The notes below the pieces were generated by a model. The model had not been told where the DNA came from and made no database searches. It saw nothing but the letters and a program-made list of their open reading frames with translations. DNA of 64,000 nt from NCBI GenBank assembly GCA_013423385.1, contig BLZA01000019.1, forward strand, positions 930,001 to 994,000, read 5' to 3'. The translations under genes were made by a program, and so were the position numbers. Shown one piece after another: positions 35,401 to 45,245 of this stretch. The DNA is from Naganishia liquefaciens (taxonomy: Eukaryota; Basidiomycota; Tremellomycetes; Filobasidiales; Filobasidiaceae). Position 1 is the stretch's first letter, and the number at the start of each line of letters is the position of its first letter.

Positions 35401-37252
35401 GCCGCTATGCAGATTCCCTGTTCAGCATATTCGCGAGTGAAATCGCTCAAGTTGAACAGTCCAACAAGCCGATACCTGATGATGCTGTCGATTGGTTATC
35501 AGTGGCCAGCAGCAAGCTTGGGCGCAAACAAAAGGCGAGCGTGACGCCCTTCAATTTCCGAGCCGAGGTGTGTCTTGCTGTGAGGCGGTTCTGATACGGC
35601 GACACTGATGGTCTTTTTCAGACTTGCGTCAAATTAAATGACATTGCTGCTGCAACTGTGGAACTGGATAAGCTGTACTTTCAGATCGACATCGACAGAT
35701 GGGCTTCCGGGCATTCTGCAATCAGCGCTGGGCAGGCGCAAAAATCCAGAAAGTCGCTGTATACCATCAAAATAGCGCGAGCGGATTTAGGCGAACGTTT
35801 CTACGATGAAGAGGCCTCTCTTCGAGCCCGAGTGGAGCTGTCGGACGAGACGGGCCATCAGATTGCAATAACCAGGACTGTACCGACAGACACAGCTTTC
35901 CCCAGATGTAAGGCACGCAGATACCTCGTAAACCCGTACTCATGAAAATCACAGGGGAAGAATCCTTTGACTATGTTTCACATCGAAAGACGTGGCTCAT
36001 GGCATCAGTTCAGAATGAGACGTCCGAGGGCGTTCAGCATATCGGTCGAGCATTCTTCAAGCTGGATGAGGCCGTTTTCCCGGAGTTATCGACGAGGGAT
36101 CTTTGGCTCCCTCTGGATCAACAAGGCCGAATCCTCGTTCGTATCAGCCGTGAAGAGGAGAAAAGCGACCCCCAATACTTCTTTGGCAAGGCATTTTGGT
36201 CTTTGAGAAGGATTGAGACAGAGATGGTTCGCGTGTGTGTGGACAAGGTAAGTGTGTCGTATTAGCGCAATTCAGACACTGACGGAGCCGTGCAGATGCT
36301 ACCCTTCCTTCGAGAGTGCCTCTCCCGGAAGACCCTGAAGAAGCTTTTGCGACGCTCCCAAGCAACTTCGCTCTCATCGAACGAAGCTTTGGGAAAGCTG
36401 CAAGGATTCTACCGCTCTGCGGTAGCGCAATCTGAAAGTCTGATCCCGGCCGTCAAGGAAAAGTCACGTAGCACAGCTTGTCAAGCGTTGACCGATGTCG
36501 ACATTGAGGCGGCCATTGGTCCTCTGCTGGATTACTTTGATGCCAACTTGCATGTGCTGAGTGCATCATTGACCAGTGCCAATCTACGCTCTGTCCTGTC
36601 GGGTTTGTGGAAGGAGATATTGGTGGCTATTGAAGATGTGATAGTGCCACCGTTGTCGGATAGACAATCCAGCATGCGTCCTCTGTCGGACGGCGAACTG
36701 GATATTGTGCTGAAATGGTTGAAGGTCAGTAGCTCTGAGGAGACTATTGCTCCAGCTGACAATGTACCTCAGTTCCTGCGTGACTACTTTCATGCGGGAG
36801 GCGACGAAAGTGGACTGCCATTGGAAGAATTACAGACTCAGGCATACCAGGATATCCTGCGAATCCGAATCTTCTATGACTGGACGACCGACGACCTCAT
36901 GGAGGTGAGTTCGCACAAGTCGGCCCTTCTCTATTCACTCACTCTTTGGCTAGGAATGTGTCAAGGATTTCCAGAAAACGATCAAGACGATGTACGCTGG
37001 TAGAGCTCGGGGGAAGACAATGAAGAGTCAACGGAACTTAGGGACTATCAAGCGCGATCGCGAGGAAAGACGGAGGCTCAAGAATGCCACGGGAGGGGGC
37101 AATGGGGAGATTATATTAAGGATCCTGCGGATGCGGTAGGTTGGCTGAAGCCGGCGTGATGAAAGATCAATACTGACTAACGCCCATGGCTCAGTTCCGG
37201 CACGCAGGGATTTCTCGCCGACCAATTGCGGATGATGTATCGCGCGGAATGA
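32422..37252 (+). CDS. Munc13/UNC-13-family protein (MUN, C2; DUF810)
   Basis: Large vesicle-priming-type protein related to Munc13 and to fission yeast Ync13/Git1. Seventeen exons (32422-32471, 32527-32579, 32639-32663, 32794-33045, 33116-33572, 33626-33646, 33716-34237, 34288-34898, 34952-35048, 35108-35125, 35179-35319, 35382-35567, 35622-35907, 35955-36247, 36296-36904, 36954-37135, 37195-37252) sum to 1286 residues in one frame. The N-terminus is Ser/Arg-rich (QRAASVRSKKSFKSV). An MHD1/MUN region has WFQHMHDEVAKWVQ and SSSVVDIFASLHQTI. A C2-like domain follows (YTIKIARADLGE to WEESFDYVSH), then an MHD2-like helical segment with LLDYFDANLHVLSASL and LPLEELQTQAYQDILRI, and the tail ends FLADQLRMMYRAE. 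Exons of 18 and 21 bases and one GC-AG intron (35126-35178) occur. The 5' exons are least certain. Confidence 0.92.
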
Positions 37253-38288
37253 GCGTTGAAACCTGCATTCGTCTCAAGATGGACGTTGCGTATCATGACT
37301 GTACTTGGCCGTTGGCCCAGTGGTAGTGACAGCAATATGGCTTTGTGAGATTGGCAAACGGTCTGACGTTGCGATCTTGGTTCTGCGAACTCTTGTGAAA
37401 ATCCAGTCTGATCTTTCACGAATGGATCGCTTCTGCAGCCGTCCGAATGTCCAGGACTCTTGAAGTTTTGCAGGCGAGATGGCATGTGCCCAGACCGTAT
37501 CAGATTGCGCAATGTAAAACAGAAAAGCGAGAAAATTTCCCTTCACCTAACAGAACGAACCTGAACCTCGCCAGACGAGTAGATTCGGGGAGGTCATGTC
37601 CAAAAGCTCAGGTGGACTAAGGGTCCACAGAGGTCAGATTGCAAGATAGGTCAAACGGTATTACTATGGCAAGTGATAAGGGATCCTAGCGGGGATCCGA
37701 GCATCGCAGAGACATGAGGACCGTCTTCCCGCGTAATCTGGTCAACATGATTCTCACCATTGCCATGTCTTGCGATGTCTGTTTCCATTATCGATATGTC
37801 CGTCCCTGCGTAAGCATGTGATCATCAGTATGCATGCATGCATATCATTCAGCAAGCGGCCGCCGCCTTTTCAGGCGAGCGCGCGCGCAGGTCTCCATGT
37901 GTCGAGATTTTCGACGGATGGGCTGTGTACCATGAGCATCGCCCGACCACGTCAAGAGCTCTGGATTTCCCATAAGGAGGTTGAAATACTCGAGCTCGTA
38001 GGAGTCTTACGGCTCACATTGAGCGCTTCTAGACGGAATTAAAAGGGCAGTCGGGTATCGCCCGCTGCGGAGTGGACTGTATTCTTCCATGATCGTCTCG
38101 CGAGGACATCAGATATGCGCTCATATTGACACAAGATTCACTCCTTGAAACCAAACCGTTATGCTCGTCATAGCTAGAAGGGTACCCTGAAAGCCAATTT
38201 TTCGGAAGGCTTGATGCGTTGGTGAGATCAATATGTCGAGCGACACAAATGCTTAGTACGTCATTCGTTGAAGCATTTGCCATCGTCC
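37253..38288. other. Intergenic, no gene recognised
   Basis: About 1 kb downstream of the Munc13-like gene. It includes TATGCATGCATGCATAT near 37.83 kb (alternating ATGC). No coding or RNA signal before the tRNA relic. Confidence 0.5.
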
Positions 38289-38324
38289 TCTTCTTTAGCT
38301 TAGTGCAAGAGGGTGTCAATAGTA
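38289..38324 (+). pseudogene. Relic of the 5' half of tRNA-Thr(AGT)
   Basis: 36 bases that match the intact downstream tRNA (38473-38508) at 30 of 36 positions with no gap. It covers the 5' acceptor strand, D arm, 5' anticodon stem and the anticodon loop through AGT. The 3' half (T arm, 3' acceptor strand) is absent, so it cannot fold as a tRNA. It lies 184 bases upstream of the intact gene on the same strand. Confidence 0.6.
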
Positions 38325-38472
38325 CCAGACAGCTTACCAGACACCGCAAAATTTGTACAGGATGGTGCAAGCAGGGCAAAGGAAGTTTCTCCCTGAACTA
38401 CATCAGGAGACGGGAGCCTGTCTCTTACAAAGCATGATTATACTTTGACTTGTCGAGCCGCATCATCAAACA

Positions 38473-38579
38473 TCTTCTTTAGCTCAGTGGTAGAGCGCGT
38501 CACTAGTATTCTTCTGGTCCGAAACGGAACGGAGTTCTGCGCAATGACGAGGTCACTTGTTCGATCCAGGTAAGAAGAA
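38473..38579 (+). tRNA. tRNA-Thr(AGT) with a 35-base intron
   Basis: A complete cloverleaf can be drawn. The acceptor stem TCTTCTT pairs with AAGAAGA (38572-38578), and the D stem GCTC pairs with GAGC. The anticodon stem CGTCA pairs with TGACG, and the T arm is ACTTG-TTCGATC-CAGGT. The anticodon is AGT at 38505-38507. The intron, 38509-38543, sits in the canonical place one base 3' of the anticodon. The A-box (TAGCTCAGTGG) and B-box (GTTCGATCC) promoter elements are present. The discriminator base is A. Confidence 0.93.
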
Positions 38580-38589
38580 CTCCATTACC

Positions 38590-38595
38590 TTTTTT
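38590..38595 (+). terminator. Pol III terminator of tRNA-Thr
   Basis: Run of six T on the coding strand, 11 bases after the tRNA 3' end, the usual RNA polymerase III stop signal. Confidence 0.8.
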
Positions 38596-39539
38596 GCACG
38601 TTGTCAGACCCGCTCTTTTTGATACATCTGTTCTATCTTCGACGTTGAGATGAGAATGGCCATCCTCGCGTCCTTGCCCTCTTTAATTCGTCATTACGGT
38701 CATCCCTGTCGATCCGACAGAGAGCATTGTAGTGATGCGCTCTATCGATGAGCTAAGGACAGTAGTCCATGTATCTGTCATAGTTTCTTGGGTATATACC
38801 AAACACAAACATTCGGCAACAAGGGCAAAAAGGCAGAAAACTCGCGAATGTCGTATTTCCGTTGCATAGCCCAGCTCTTCGGGATAAGACACTCACCCTC
38901 TATGAGCCCAGGCCCGACAGCCTGGGCGAGCGCTTTCCGAAACATGAGGCATGGGTCCCCGGGGGTGCAAGTGATGTTGGCTACAAGCTGATAGATGCTG
39001 TTCCAGCTAAGCTCGCTTGGAATTGTCCATACCTATGTAAGCCCATGCTGACGATACGTTGGTTCCGAATGCTCATCTGTCTCCGTAAGGACTTCGGTCA
39101 AGGAGGAGACCACTCGCCCACTAACCGGCGAGTAACAGGAGACTTGAACAAAAGCCATGAATAATTATAGTAAGAGATTTCTCTAGACTTAGTCGCATAG
39201 ACGTCTCGTTGGTCTCGCTGGATCCCAATCGATGGAAACTGGACAGATACTTTGCTATCGAGGAAAGCGATGTGAAAACTCTCCTACTAGATCCCAGAAC
39301 TTTGCCACAACGAGAGAGGGAGGCCAGCTGTGGCTGGACTGCTGCATGTTCTGTACTTCGGCAAAGCACGTTCCCTTGGCAAAATATGGGGACAAGGGGG
39401 TCACATGGACAGAATCTATCCTAGCATTGGAACAGATTTAGTTGCGGACGAGGCGCGTGATCATTCGGTCATGCAGGGTTATTGACACGATGCCTCAAAG
39501 CTGACGGGAATAAAGAAAACATTGATGTACCCTAGAAGC
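38596..39539. other. Intergenic, no gene recognised
   Basis: Just under 1 kb between the tRNA and the 3' end of the TFIIIC90-like gene. Only short frames without family resemblance. Confidence 0.5.
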
Positions 39540-42500
39540 TTACACCACGCTCCTCCAAAGCCCACCACATCTGGGACAACAACCGGCCGCCCTCAGCATG
39601 TCTTGTTCAATCGACAAGGGACTTTCGAGCGTCTGATCGCTCGGTAGTAGCGACTTGGAGTGGCATGTCGAGCATGCACGAACAAAGGGCTCAGTGATGA
39701 GGCGATAAGTGACTGAGCATCGTCCTGTCGTTTCCGCGCAATCAGTATGCCTCTGGACTTGCGATGCGTCGACACATACCCCAGGTGTGTCCTCTACGAC
39801 ACCGCGCAGGAATCACTTGCTCGGCTTCAACAGCGAAAGGGATCTCCTCCGAGCAGATGAGACACACTTCCGCGGTCTTTGCGGCAATGTCGGTACCGCG
39901 AGGCAGGAATCCGAGAATCTTCTGCCGATGCACCTGGTGTGTTGCATTCTCGTTTGTTTCATCCACGTGAAGCACGCGGCATATCACATCCATATCGATG
40001 GCCAGATCTGCTGATTCGATGAGCGGCTGGCCTTGGTGCGATCAAGCAAACGTACCAGATCCATCTTGACCTAGCACAGCCGCCATATACGCAAAGGCTG
40101 GTTCGAGAATGGCTTCCTGCGTTGTTACCGCCGTCTGCGGGTCGAAAGGTGTCTTGGTGGCATTCTGTCATCAACAGAGGCGGAAAGTCAGTATGTTGAC
40201 TTGTCGATACTTTGAAGCCCCCCCCTACCCTCTGACCACTCACCTGGTTCCACATTTTCCAGACATTCGCCAGCTGCAGTAATTTTGCCTTGCGACTGTC
40301 GACCCAGTCATACTTGAGTTTAGCGACAGCCTCATCACGCGTAATCGGAACATCTTCCACCGGATCTTGTTGCATTGGCTTTGTGTAAAGGCTTGTCTTC
40401 AGGAGGCGTCTCATCGCTGCGGAGGACACAGTCTCCGGTAGGTATGGTAGAAGAGTGGCAGTGGCCGTTTGTAAAGCGGCGTCTGTGGGACGGGACCTCA
40501 ATCAGTTCGATACTGCATCACAATGAAGATACATACATTCCATTGTGCTGTTCACCGTTGAAGCTGCAGCGTTCCCGTTCCCAGCGTCGCCCAGAAAATG
40601 ATCCGCTATGTTTCCCAAAAGCAGCATGTGTTTTCGATTGTTGTCTTTTGGAAACTGAAAGTCAAGAATGTTGGCGGGCCTTGCGAGTCCCCTCAAATTA
40701 GTATCGTCTTCGCTGACCAACGCTATGAGCTCACTCCATCACCATCGCGAAAAGCGTCGAACCTCTATCTCCAATCATGGATGGGGCCAATGCAAAGCCG
40801 GCCATCCTCGGAGCTTTGCGAGCCAACGCTTCGTCCATGGTGACATCGGTTTCTTCGATATTCTTTCTGATTCCTCCAGTCAGCCGCTCAGACGCCGCTG
40901 TGTCCAAGACCGGAGCGTCCTCTTGTATCCGTATGACATGCTGTTCTCCCGAGTAGAGGCTGATGAGAATCGAATTATCAGGAAGGCTCCCGATGCCTCG
41001 CGCAATGCCTTAGTAGATGATAGCTCGCCTTTGGATCAGAGCCTGCTCACCACTGCAGGGGGAGTATGGAGAGCAGCTTGACCAATCGCCCACCTTCGAA
41101 AGACGGATGTCGTGATGTGCAGCGGTATCAGGCGCAAGTACCTGTACAAGACCTGTTCGAGTGCAGACTATGCTGCCCTGTCAAGAGGCGAAGAATTGTC
41201 TGTCAGCGGTTCCCATTGGGACGACCAAATACCCACATGCGTATATTGTAGCCCTGAAACGGCAGCAGGATTCGGTTCAATTCGTATCGTAGGTTGACTG
41301 ACTTCAATCGATGCGCAGTGACCATCCTGGCCAAACACCATTTGTACTCTGACAGTTTGTATTGATCCATCAGTACACGCAAACGCGAGCTCGGCCGAGG
41401 CTGCATGCATTCGAGATTTTTTTATCAGACTTGGTGTTTCCCGGTAACCTTGAACTCACATTCTTTCGAGCCCGCTGTCGCCCAGTCCGACCAAGCCAAA
41501 TGTGTAAGCCACTGCTCAGCAACGACACCGTTCCAGATCCTCGTCCAATTCCTCTTGGCATTGAACCTGGACCACAGTACAGGTCAGTTCCCCCATCAAT
41601 GATTAACCACGTTTAGCTTGTAAACTGACTGCCAAAGAGCCAGAGAGCCAGATCGGGTTCCAATTGCCAAAAGACTGCTGTGTGGTCTTGCGCCCCATGG
41701 GCTCGGCAGGATCGGTGCATTTGACCACGACATACCTGAAGAATCGGTTTGAATGAGCAACGCTTCTAAGTGGTGTTTGACGCCGGACCCACACTGAAAC
41801 AAAAGCTCTTTAGCCCTGCGTTGTTGCGGATTGGGATTCGATAGATCGCTTTCGACGACGTCTTGCCCTGCAGATAGTCTATAGGTCTCGTCTGTCAAGT
41901 TACAAATCTGCCATGAAAGAAAATTAGTATATGCCGGCGTCATCCGCTGCCGAAAGCCTTTACATCTAGCCAAGCGCCTTGAATGTAGTCCTTTTCTGTC
42001 GAGCGTATTGTCAATGTGAGATTCGTCTCGAGGACTGCCAGGAAGCACCTTTCAGGCAAAGAGGGTGAACGAGTGATCATCGACCTATCTTTCGGAACAT
42101 ACCCGCCCAATGGTGTCAATCCCTTGGGAGACCAAGCGAGAGCCTTCACCCCTGGATCTTTTGGTCCAAATAGCATATTCGCTTCGTCTGCGGTTCACCG
42201 TTAAGCAACATCAGCGCGAGTGCTGTCGCAGGCTTTATCAAGCGCACCTAAATCAAACAGTAATTGCGAAACCTCGGCCTGCAGTTTTGGGTCTCTTGAT
42301 GTCTCGACCGAAAACCTTCCCCTCCAACACGGTATTCTATCGAATTCTGGCGGGATCGACGGTGCTTCTTCGGTTCCTTCGTCAACAACAATCGACGTCG
42401 CTGGCGGGGGCGGACGTGACTTGTTGGCAAGCTGTGCGAATGCGGCCGGCGGGGGCGTGAAGGGCGTCTGTAGCGTTCCGAGGATCAATTGGACATTGCA

Positions 42501-42675
42501 TGCCAAACCCAAAGCGTACCCGACTCACCAGAACTGTTATACTGCTACCCTCGGCGATTGCCACTTGTCCAGCCATGTTCCATGTTACCACCTGTCCTGG
42601 CTTTGTCCAATGCGATATCAGTCCGGGAACCGTATGCACCGCGCATAATGCCGAAGTGCTTCGCGTATTGCTCAT
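39540..42675 (-). CDS. TFIIIC90-like subunit of transcription factor IIIC
   Basis: Subunit of the Pol III assembly factor that recognises tRNA B boxes. Thirteen exons (42675-42529, 42467-42248, 42187-41964, 41907-41630, 41566-41460, 41400-41237, 41177-41051, 41008-40735, 40691-40537, 40482-40244, 40164-40056, 40007-39780, 39724-39540) give 818 residues. The N-terminal TFIIIC-delta propeller begins VVTWNMAGQVAIAEGSSITVL and has VKALAWSPKGLTPLGG, SLLAIGTRSGSLALW and WLTHLAWSDWATAGS. The C-terminal zf-TFIIIC zinc finger is unmistakable: CLIC, RCRRGHTWGRCSVTYRLI, CSTCHS and CCPRCGGLW. The 43-base intron at 40734-40692 was chosen because it has a GTGAGC donor and a TACTAAT branch site. The nearby tRNA gene is a natural target of the complex, but this closeness is probably chance. 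Confidence 0.92.
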
Positions 42676-43021
42676 TTCGGTCGGCGTTTTGAGAGAGCTC
42701 GAGGTCGGATGCGTGATATGTGGGGGACTAGAGTCCAAGCAGGCTGTGAGCCCGTCAAAGTCCCCCAGATAAGAGGGAAAGAATGTGTGTGCCAAAGCTG
42801 TATGTCGATATGTTGAATGAACATCTCCTTTCAGTCTGCAACCTTCAAATCGTCAACAGCGATCGGCGTTCGTCATCTTGCACGGGAGAAACCCAGGCGG
42901 CTGGCGGAGGCCGTGATAGGTATATATTCATCGGCCCACTGATCAAGCCCTACGCAAATTCAGCGAACCCGCTGCCTCTTCGAGCTGCAGTGAAAAGATA
43001 TCGACAGCCCCCTTCGTCATC
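42676..43021. promoter_or_regulatory. Shared upstream region of the TFIIIC90-like gene and a small gene
   Basis: 346 bases between divergent ATGs. No recognisable element. Promoter role inferred from position. Confidence 0.35.
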
Positions 43022-43540
43022 ATGGACACTCCAGGCTCTTCACCACATGCAAGCGATATCGATGAGGGAATGGCGGAAGGCCATCACGTACGTTCCAGGA
43101 TGGCGCCACACTTTTCAGGGATCATAGCTTGACACTTTTCCCTTCCGCTCAATTCGTAGGTTTCAAATTTTAGAGGTCCCTCGCACTTCATGTCGGCCAA
43201 TGGTGGAGATGGGGTGCATCGCGGAGGGCCCGAAGATCGGGGAGGACCTAGGCGAGGCGGACAGGGGAAGAACCAGATCGTTCTGATTGACCAAGAGGTC
43301 GTGCAGAGGTGGAATGCTGGTAGGCGTGACGGAATGCGACATACGAAGACGTATCGGAGGCTGACGAACGGTGATTTACTAGAAATCGGCGACGTTCTGG
43401 CGGACACCATCGCCACCAGCAAAGTCGTTATCCCTGAACCATTGCCTGTCGGAACAACGATTCCTCAGGTACCTCCTGCTGCGATGCCAGAGAATGGGCA
43501 AGAGGCTTCAGCACAGAAAGTTTCCGATTCCAAAGCATAA
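43022..43540 (+). CDS. Small unrecognised protein, about 149 residues
   Basis: Two exons, 43022-43087 and 43160-43540, join in frame across a GTACGT...GTAG intron. The N-terminus is acidic and small (MDTPGSSPHASDIDEG). A Gly/Arg-rich stretch follows (GGPEDRGGPRRGGQGK), then a conserved-looking core (NQIVLIDQEVVQRWNAGRR, RRLTNGDLLEIGDVLADTI). The tail is Pro-rich. A further 54-base in-frame segment near the end (CAG before GTACCT to GCACAG) might be an intron. A second ATG at 43190 would give a shorter protein. No membrane segment. I do not recognise the family. Confidence 0.5.
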
Positions 43541-43931
43541 TGAAATCCAGGACCGAAGACGTAGTCCGCCGTCCGTATCATCGTCCAGCAATCTCGCTCG
43601 GACGCGCATGGTATTTACATCTCACATCATGGGTGGACACTGCTCAATATCGCATCTCACCAACAAGGTCAGCATAGGCCCGTGCCCTTCATCTCAGCAT
43701 AGTTGTATCTCAAAATCAAATAGGAATTCCTGATATGTAATAGAATCGAGTCGTGTCCAGCGTGTCTGGACACGCCTTTACAAGCATTCGTTCGCAGGAT
43801 CCAACCAGAACTACGTCGAGCGGTCGACTATCGTCTCTGCGTTTGAAGGGGAGGAATAACAGGATTATATAACATACGTATAGGCAGCATCAAACACAAC
43901 AATGATGTACATGCTCCTTCTTCTTCGCCGA
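43541..43931. other. Convergent intergenic region
   Basis: 391 bases holding two 3' ends. It includes a short inverted repeat GTGTCCAGCGTGTCTGGACAC near 43.75 kb, which could form a hairpin (GTGTCCA with TGGACAC). No gene. Confidence 0.5.
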
Positions 43932-44728
43932 TCAAGGTCTGTAGCTGGTCGTGGTCGTCACCACAGACTGTCGAGCATTCTTCCTCTGTCTCAGCCAGGC
44001 CAACAGTAAGAACGGCAAAGCCAACAACAGAGCAATGGCACCCGACATATGCAACCATAGCGCCGCACCGTATCGAGGGTTTCCCGCCCTCTTCGCTCGT
44101 CGATGGGCAACAACGAAAGCCACAAGGGCGAGAATGAATGAGAGAACGGCAACAATTGCAGCAACGAACTTGTAAGGGAACAATGAGCCTCGATTGATGG
44201 CTGAAAACGTCTTTGAACATACTGCCAGCAGAAAACCAATCAAAGCTCCTCGACGTCGGAACCACGAAACGGCCAACCAGATGACCGCAATCGTTGCAAG
44301 TCCCGCAGCGATGGGCGTCAAGACGAGGGAGCCGGTGAGCCCCTCAGAGTTGGGGATGATATTGTACCTATACTGCGATCCACCGATAGGCGTCATCATC
44401 GCTGCCACGTACTACCGATGATGAACGTCAACGGATAAGTGATATCTCTCGTTGAAAAGAAATGGGGCACACTTACACCAACGCTGCGCGAGCTACATTG
44501 CTCAAATTCTCCGCCATGGCAGTACCCAAAAGTGCCGAACTTTGTCTTGACTCCTTCTTGGTCGTCGACACGGAGGTAATAGAAGCGCTTGATGAAAGGT
44601 GCCGAGAAGCTCGCGAGCCAGAGGCAGATAGATGCGCCCAGGGTCAAGAAGGTGGCGACAGTAAGGTTGAGCGGAAAGGATCGATATCTGTGGGATGGCG
44701 CCAACTTAGATGAAGTGGTATCGGCCAT
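43932..44728 (-). CDS. PalI/Rim9/SUR7-family membrane protein
   Basis: Four-helix plasma-membrane protein of the SUR7/PalI family, whose members act in ambient-pH sensing (PalI/Rim9) or in eisosome-associated cortical patches. Exons 44728-44477, 44411-44223 and 44168-43932 give 225 residues. Helix 1 is LTVATFLTLGASICLWLASF. The large outer loop carries the family's FGTFGYCHGG...C pattern with two Cys. Helices 2-4 follow (LATIAVIWLAVSW, FVAAIVAVLSFILALVAFVV, SGAIALLLALPFLLLAW). The 54-base segment 44222-44169 has good splice signals and its removal gives a smooth helix, but it is a multiple of three without stops and may be retained (243 residues). The tail is short and basic. Confidence 0.82.
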
Positions 44729-45245
44729 GTTGCGAGTGTGGGTGGGTAAGGCATTCGACATCAGGGAAAGATGAATGGCTCTGCTCCACTTTATAAGAAG
44801 CCGACCTAGATGGGCATCTCGCCCAGAAAGGGAATGACAATCCAAAACAGCTTTGGTGGAAAGGTACTTTAGTTGGTCAAAATACCTTTGAAGTCCGCAG
44901 TCTAAACCAGCTGGCGGGCGCTTTTCCCCTTTTCCTTTCCCCAACTTTCGAACTTCTGGCAATCACGGTCGGCACGAAGGTGTATCAAGAAATTGCATGC
45001 GTGCCGGAAGGGAAACTTTTGTGAGAGCAGCGTTACAGTAAGTTCGTTTGCTTCGTCAAATTTGATAGCATTATGAGACGTCACTCCCAGATAAGCATGA
45101 ACATGTCATATTTTTCAGAACAGACTGTATACCGACGCCACCAGAGATACCCCAGTGGAGTGATGTACACTGCTCTGGCACAGTCGGAATGAAGTTGGAG
45201 CATCGACAGGCGGAAGTCCCTGGTTATCGGACCGCAGCATTTCCA
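44729..45245. other. Intergenic, no gene recognised
   Basis: 517 bases between two minus-strand genes: upstream region of the PalI-like gene and 3' end of the CobW-like gene. Nothing else seen. Confidence 0.5.

Noticed and set aside
40723-40762. Alternative 40-base intron (GTTCGA donor) in the TFIIIC90-like gene
   Set aside because: It keeps frame, but the 43-base intron 40734-40692 has a much better donor (GTGAGC) and a TACTAAT branch site.
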